From Amphibalanus amphitrite (taxonomy: Eukaryota > Arthropoda > Thecostraca > Balanomorpha > Balanidae): a stretch of DNA of 64,000 nt. Location of the stretch: assembly GCF_019059575.1 (NCBI RefSeq), contig NW_024881619.1, positions 310,001-374,000 of the forward strand, in the 5' to 3' direction. Positions 59,591 to 64,000 of this stretch are shown piece by piece. Below the pieces are notes generated by a model, which had not been told where the DNA came from, ran no database searches, and was given only the letters and a program-made list of their open reading frames with translations. The first letter of the stretch is position 1; the number at the start of each line of letters is the position of its first letter. The position numbers were made by a program, and so were the translations under genes.

Positions 59591-60414
59591 GGGGGGGGTG
59601 TCGAACGGACCCCCCCCCCCTCGGTTTTTCGCGAATAACTCGCGTGAAAAGCGGCCGATCGCGACAAAACTTTCAGTACCCTCAAGTTGATCAAATTTAC
59701 ACCTACCCTGAAATTTTCATGACGCTGACCCAAATGACCTTTGACCTGTGACCTACTTTTCGAGACCATATTTGGCCGCGGAATCGCGATTCGGCGTCTA
59801 TGTCGGCTCGCATTAGCCGCGCGCTTGCAGTCTTTTCGTGGTTTTAAGCGTTGAAATATGTGAAATGATGTTGGTCCCATGCATTAGGGTGGGTATCAAA
59901 GTCACCTGAAGGTCAGGTCAGGTCATTGACCTTTGATGACCTCGGTTCACTTTTTCGACAGTTACATGTTACTAGGCCAGTTTTTGGAGATGAATTAGAA
60001 TTTAGCAACCATATGAACATTTACGAAGTAGTTTTGGCGCCTTCGTAACATGTTGCGAAGCTGTGAGAGGCGGTTGACACCTACCTACTACGAATGCCCG
60101 GCAGGACCCCTACTGGTTGACCTGACCTGCGCTGACCCGACCTGACCTAAATGCATTAAGACATCATCTGTGATCAAAACTAACATGGTAGGTATTCGTG
60201 ATCAGCACCCCGAAACCCCTATTGCACCCACACTTTACGACGTTCTAACAGGTCCCGATTTTTCCGACTTTTTGTCATTGCCCTGACCTGGAGGGTCAAC
60301 CAATGACCTACTAGGACCTTAAAATTGGGTCATCGGCTTCCTCTCGTTACAGGAAACACGCTCGTTTTTCCCGCGAAGCTCTAGCTTGATCAGGGGCGAA
60401 ACGGCAAGGGGGGT
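59591..60414 (+). repeat. AGGTCA-rich interspersed repeat (copy D) with tandem DR1 sites
   Basis: It starts with a G-tract/C-tract end (GGGGGGGGTGTCGAACGGA then C10) and contains GATCGCGAC, AATCGCGATTCGGCGT, CATGCATTAGGGTGG and CTACTGGTTGACCTGACC blocks shared with 61690-62840. Its right end, with a related G/C-tract end, is found after the nested element at 63128-63150. At 59735-59754 three TGACCT half-sites are each separated by one base. At 59911-59944 AGGTCA half-sites overlap, followed by more TGACCT. It encodes nothing. Confidence 0.75.
59735..59754 (-). promoter_or_regulatory. Perfect tandem DR1 nuclear-receptor sites
   Basis: TGACCT-T-TGACCT-G-TGACCT reads on the minus strand as three AGGTCA half-sites in DR1 spacing. 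DR1 elements are bound by RXR/USP heterodimers, HNF4 and COUP-type receptors. The array lies about 410 bp upstream of the P450 start codon and is in the same strand orientation as that gene. Its partner copy at 61777-61789 keeps the first DR1. Function is inferred only. Confidence 0.5.
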
Positions 60415-60594
60415 CACTGGCGGATCCAGGGGGGGGGGCCACCGGGGCCATGGCCCCCCCCAAAAGCCTGAAAGGGGGGGCCAACATATCTTTTGCCCCC
60501 CCCCCCCCAAAAACGCTTGAAGAAAAATTAATGTAAGAAGGTGTTGCGTAGTAGATTATACCTACTAGAATCAGCAGCGTGATTCAATAGCGTA

Positions 60595-60877
60595 GAGAAA
60601 GCCAGGGGCGCGGGAACTACTTTCAGACTGGGGGGGGGGGGGGCACACCATAATAGAGATCAACCTAGGGTCCCCCCAAATCTAGTTTTCTCACCGATTT
60701 TAGGCCACTTATTTTTCATCCCTTGGCTTTTTCAACAAAAAAGAAAACATTGGCGAAAAAGGGCGGTATTCCGTCTGAAAGTTGTGGGGGAACCGCCCGC
60801 ACGGCCCCAGAGTTGGGGGGGGGGGCAAGCTGCCACCACTGGCCCCTCCCCCCGGTTCCCGCGCCTATGGAGAAACT
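60595..60877. mobile_element. 267-bp inverted-repeat element (hAT-like MITE)
   Basis: The ends CAGGGGCGCGGGAAC (60603 onward) and CATAGGCGCGGGAAC (reverse complement, to 60869) match at 13 of 15 positions. The flanks GAGAAAGC and GAGAAACT agree at 6 of 8, fitting an aged 8-bp duplication. The interior has inverted subterminal CTTTCAGAC/GTCTGAAAG and long G tracts. The segment without this insert is represented at about 61575 in the neighbouring partial copy. Confidence 0.65.
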
Positions 60878-61813
60878 ACCGGGCTTACTAGCTTCCTTCA
60901 TAAAGTGTCGTCATGTCTTGTCGTCACCCGAGAAGGTCTTATTGCATACATATCGATTGAACTGACAACTGTCAAGTTAATAAACTTGCTCTGGCAGCCT
61001 GACCTGACATGACCCGGCAATTTTTCATTCACGGAATATGCGCAATAAATTTTTTAGGAACACTCACTGAGTTTGCGTTGAAAAAAACTTGTTTTGTTTG
61101 GTAATTGCACAAGAAGCATATGAGGGACCTTTTTGTCCCTTCCTGCGAAACAGTAAAAGACTTATTTCGATCAGAGCTCAGGCCAATCTCTATGGGGTCA
61201 GTCGGGTCACTTATTTCTTAAAAGGGTCCTTACGGCATCCGAGGACCAATTCCAGCTTTTGAGTGCACCTCATCAGCATTTGATGCTACAACAGATGTTG
61301 AAATATGAATATATGTTACAGGCCATATGAAAATTTGGTCCGTTTGCAAACGGCCTGGTCCAGTCAGGCCATATGAAACAGCCTGAAAACACTGGCCGTT
61401 TGCAAACCATGACCTGAAATATCAGACCGTTTGAAAACGGCCTAGTTAGTTTCGGTCTAGCGGATCCAGGGGGGCCACGGGGTCATGCCCCCCAAGCCTG
61501 AAAGGGGGGCAACATATATTTTGGTCCCCAAAAACACTTAAGAAAAATGAATGTGAGAAGGTAGCGTAGTAGGTAGAGAGAAAATACCGTATCATTAAAA
61601 ATATGTGAGCTTGATAAAAGTGTTGGTCTTGTCTTCACCCAAGAAGTTCTTATTGCATACTTTACCTCTCGATCGACGTGTGAAGTTATCGTGTAAGTTA
61701 TCATGAAGCCGATCGCGACGAAACTTACGTACTCTCATGTTTACAAAGTCTGAAAACTTCATGACCCTGACCCAAGTGACCTTTGACCTGTGGCCTATTT
61801 CTCGAGACTATCC

Positions 61814-61970
61814 GTGCGTTCGGAGAACATGTAATATTCACCGTCCCCGGGAATATTCCCCGTGCCGCGTTCGGAGGCATATCTCTCTGAACGGCGGCAA
61901 TCTCCGGGAATATTCCGCGCGCATGGAATATTCAACGGATTCCACGTGGAATGTGCCTCTCCGAACGCAC
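61814..61970. mobile_element. 157-bp MITE with GTGCGTTCGGAGA ends
   Basis: The left GTGCGTTCGGAGA and right TCTCCGAACGCAC are exact inverted repeats. The interior contains further self-complementary GGAATATTCC-type palindromes. The insert is absent from the homologous position of copy D (about 59770). The target duplication is not clear (possibly TAT or ATA), so the superfamily is open; a PIF/Harbinger-like element is one option. Confidence 0.75.
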
Positions 61971-62534
61971 CATATATTTGGCCATGCTTGAGGCCATGTT
62001 TGGCCGGAATCGCGATTCGGCGTATAGGTATGTCGGCTCACATTATCCGCGCGTTTACAGTCTTTTCGTGGTTTAAAACGCTCAAACATGTGATATGATG
62101 TTGCTCACATGCATTAGGGTGGATGTCAATGTCACCTTACGGTCAAGTCAGGTCATTGACCTTTGATGACCTCGGTGCACTTTTCCGAGTTTAACATGTT
62201 TCATAGGATAGTTTCGTTTAGCTGATTTTGAATTTAGCATTTAGCAACCATTTGAACATTTACGAAGTAGTTTTGATGCCTTCGTATCATGTTACGTACT
62301 CGTATGTAGCTGCCAGTGGTAGTGGACACCTGCTATACGGACGCCCATAAGTAAAGTACCCCTACTGGTTGACCTGACCTGACCTACCCTGACATGGCCT
62401 AAACGCATGAAGACATCATCTATGATCCAAACTAACATGAAATTCATGATCAGCACAAAACAAAACTATTACAGCCTTACTTTAGGAGGTTCTGACATGT
62501 CCTGATTTTCCCGTCTTTTGGGTCTGTGATCTGA

Positions 62535-62709
62535 CCTGGGCGATGTTTCACGGCACGCTACCAGCCGCTGCCAGCACTGATGACACTTTTGGTTTCAATG
62601 GAGACATCAACAAGCCAAACCCACAACACTACCGAAGGTTGACCTTAGCTCGCGGAATGCGCTGGCAGCGGCTGTCAGGCGTCAGCGCGACCGTGAAACA
62701 CCGCCCTGG
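62535..62709. mobile_element. 165-bp MITE with 5-bp flanking duplication CCTGG
   Basis: The element 62540-62704 starts GCGATGTTTCACGG and ends CCGTGAAACACCGC (13 of 14 in inverted match). Further inner inverted matches include CAGCCGCTGCCAGC. CCTGG flanks both sides (62535-62539 and 62705-62709). Copy D has a single uninterrupted ACCTGGAGGGTCAACC at the same place (about 60284), giving a filled/empty-site comparison. Confidence 0.75.
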
Positions 62710-63150
62710 AAGGTCAACCAATGACCAAGGACCTTAAAATCGGGTATCATAGGCTTCGTCTCGTCACTCACGGGCAACACGCTTGTTTTTTTCCGCGAGC
62801 TCTAGCTTGATCAGGGGCCGAACGGCAGGGAGTCCAACCGACACCTTCCAGCCCGCGAAGGCTGCGCCAAGCGCCGGCCCGGAGCGGTCTAACTGGTCGA
62901 CAAAAGCAATTTGAAGTGTTTTCAAAGTAATATAAGGCTCGGGTTGGGTGGGCTGCCATTTCTTTTTTCTTTTCTTTTTAGTTAAAAAAAATTATCGTTT
63001 CAGGGCTGTGACGAAAAAATAAGTGGCCTAAATCCGATGAGAAAACAGGATTTGGGGGTACCCTAGGTTTGGTTACTTGCAGGAGTTGGCCCCCCCCCCC
63101 CAAAACGCAAGTCTGGATCCGCCAGTGAGGGGGTCCACCCCCCCCCCCTT

Positions 63151-63660
63151 ATACGTTCACGGCTGGAAAACACCAATACGGGCGAGGGTTGAACCTCCGA
63201 ATGGGATTCTGAACAAGGCTGTTCATTCTTGGTTCATTCAAAACAAGATCGGAGGCAGTGGCGTATCTAGGATTTCTCTCAGGGGGGATCCGCAGTCAAA
63301 AGGGCCCTTGACTGACTGGGTTTTAAAGGGCCCTTAAGTGGCAAAAGGGCCCTTGTAGCTTGAGTTGAAAGGGCGTTCAACCCGCGTCCCGTGGGGGGGG
63401 GACGAAACGGCCCCCTGTCCTCTTCCGTAGCTATCTCCTAAATGACTGCAGATATCCCAACCAAACTTTCAGGACGTCTACGGGCATCCATTTTACACAT
63501 TATGACCAATTTTTTTTTTTTCCAGAGGCTATGATAGGTTGGCCGCAAATGACGTCATGTTCTGCCATTTTCGACCCAAAAAAGGTTTCGCAGGAAGAGC
63601 TGTCAGCCCTACAGAGCTGTAGATACATAAAAATGTTCCGAGATAAAAGGTGTACAATTA
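63151..63660. other. Further DNA-element end and GGGCCC repeats, no gene
   Basis: CAGTGGCGTATCTAGG at about 63257 resembles the ends of the CACTGGCGGATCC family. It is followed by three or four AAAGGGCCCTT-containing units at about 63295-63385, then G-rich sequence. The other end was not identified. Confidence 0.45.
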
Positions 63661-63663
63661 ACA

Positions 63664-63750
63664 GGCCTAGGTCAAATCTGAGCACAGTTTAGCCCCGCCT
63701 TGGGTTGGGCCCAGGCTGGAGCGTTGACCCTAGGTCAAATCTGAGCACAA
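63664..63750 (+). repeat. Direct repeat CCTAGGTCAAATCTGAGCAC
   Basis: The 20-bp phrase occurs at about 63665 and again at about 63729, about 64 bp apart. It contains an AGGTCA half-site. The spacing could reflect a short duplication or the flanks of a small insertion. Confidence 0.7.
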
Positions 63751-63793
63751 ATTACAGAAAGAATGTCAAAAGAGTTTTGTTTGTTTTGTTGGG

Positions 63794-63853
63794 CTATCAT
63801 CCTTCCGGCCCTTTCGGTCTGACCAGACCATTTCAGGGCCGGAAGGATGATAG
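63794..63853. repeat. Perfect 19-bp inverted repeat (hairpin)
   Basis: CTATCATCCTTCCGGCCCT (63794-63812) is followed by its exact reverse complement at 63835-63853. The 22-base loop contains a second small palindrome, GGTCTGACCAGACC. It may be a snapback mini-element; no flanking duplication was found. Confidence 0.85.
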
Positions 63854-64000
63854 GAATTGAGGGAGACATTGGTCTGGGCGGGCACCTTGGTGAGTCACCG
63901 GGGCTGAGCCTGTCCAACAGGACAGGCCGACCAGCCCCCCAAGTGCTCACTGCACCCGGTTACGAGTGTGCTTCCTTAGGAGCTGCAGTGCGCTCCAATG

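Larger units (their letters stand above)
61690..62850 (+). repeat. AGGTCA-rich interspersed repeat (copy E)
   Basis: A direct-orientation homologue of 59650-60410, carrying two small insertions that copy D lacks (61814-61970 and 62540-62704). The DR1 TGACCT-T-TGACCT is retained at 61777-61789. It lies within the larger hAT-like element and fades out near 62850. Confidence 0.75.
60407..63135 (+). mobile_element. hAT-like element (CACTGGCGGATCC family) containing other insertions
   Basis: The left end CACTGGCGGATCCAGG at 60415 and the right end TCTGGATCCGCCAGTG finishing at 63127 are flanked by AGGGGGGT (60407-60414) and AGGGGGTC (63128-63135). These look like one 8-bp duplication blurred by a G tract. 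In the related copy at about 62815-62850 the same site is uninterrupted (GGCAGGGAGTCCAACC), which supports the insertion. Inside lie a second, shorter left-end copy at 61458, a 267-bp element at 60603, and a whole second copy of the AGGTCA-rich repeat. Non-autonomous; no transposase seen. Confidence 0.6.

Noticed and set aside
59155-59751. 198-codon plus-strand frame
   Set aside because: It is antisense to the P450 first exon and promoter and runs into the interspersed repeat.

Overview
The window looks like genomic DNA from a metazoan invertebrate, most likely an arthropod and probably a crustacean. The evidence is spliced genes with GT-AG introns, a microsomal cytochrome P450 of the CYP2-clan type, a secretory-pathway SGNH hydrolase, an L1/Tx1-like LINE and very many DNA transposons. 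Taxonomy is inference. No bacterial operons, rRNA, tRNA or CRISPR array were recognised.

Layout. 1-10.7 kb is GC- and CpG-rich and mostly without convincing genes. It holds one plausible coding exon on the minus strand (2723-2946) and a CCAAT/GC-box/CRE promoter-like cluster near 9.9 kb. 10.7-17 kb is mixed, AT-richer and mainly featureless, with a short perfect palindrome at 14.7 kb. 17.1-18.7, 23.9-27.5, 44.6-46.2, 47.2-50.6 and 59.6-63.1 kb carry interspersed repeats rich in AGGTCA/TGACCT. Other elements are nested inside several of them. 32.4-34.2 kb is a 5'-truncated LINE with a clean 13-bp target duplication. 35.55-36.43 kb is a piggyBac-like TTAA element. 41.43-41.65 kb is a small retro-inserted piece with a hammerhead-ribozyme-like core.

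42.9-53.2 kb is dominated by three large non-autonomous DNA transposons, each with an exact 8-bp target duplication. Their interiors are GC-rich minisatellites of about 20-21 bp. The repeats make long spurious ORFs.

The only two full genes recognised lie tail to tail at 54.3-59.3 kb. The first is a three-exon plus-strand gene for a 369-residue membrane-anchored SGNH/PC-esterase protein resembling the catalytic domain of CASD1 (sialate O-acetyltransferase). The second is a three-exon minus-strand cytochrome P450 of 486 residues, complete from membrane anchor to haem loop, with prolines where the I-helix threonine is expected. A repeat carrying perfect tandem DR1 nuclear-receptor sites starts about 260 bp upstream of the P450 start codon; its DR1 array lies about 410 bp upstream.

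The most interesting signals are the family of 8-bp-duplication transposons with internal minisatellites, the DR1-bearing repeat beside the P450 gene, the P450's altered I-helix, and the hammerhead-like motif.
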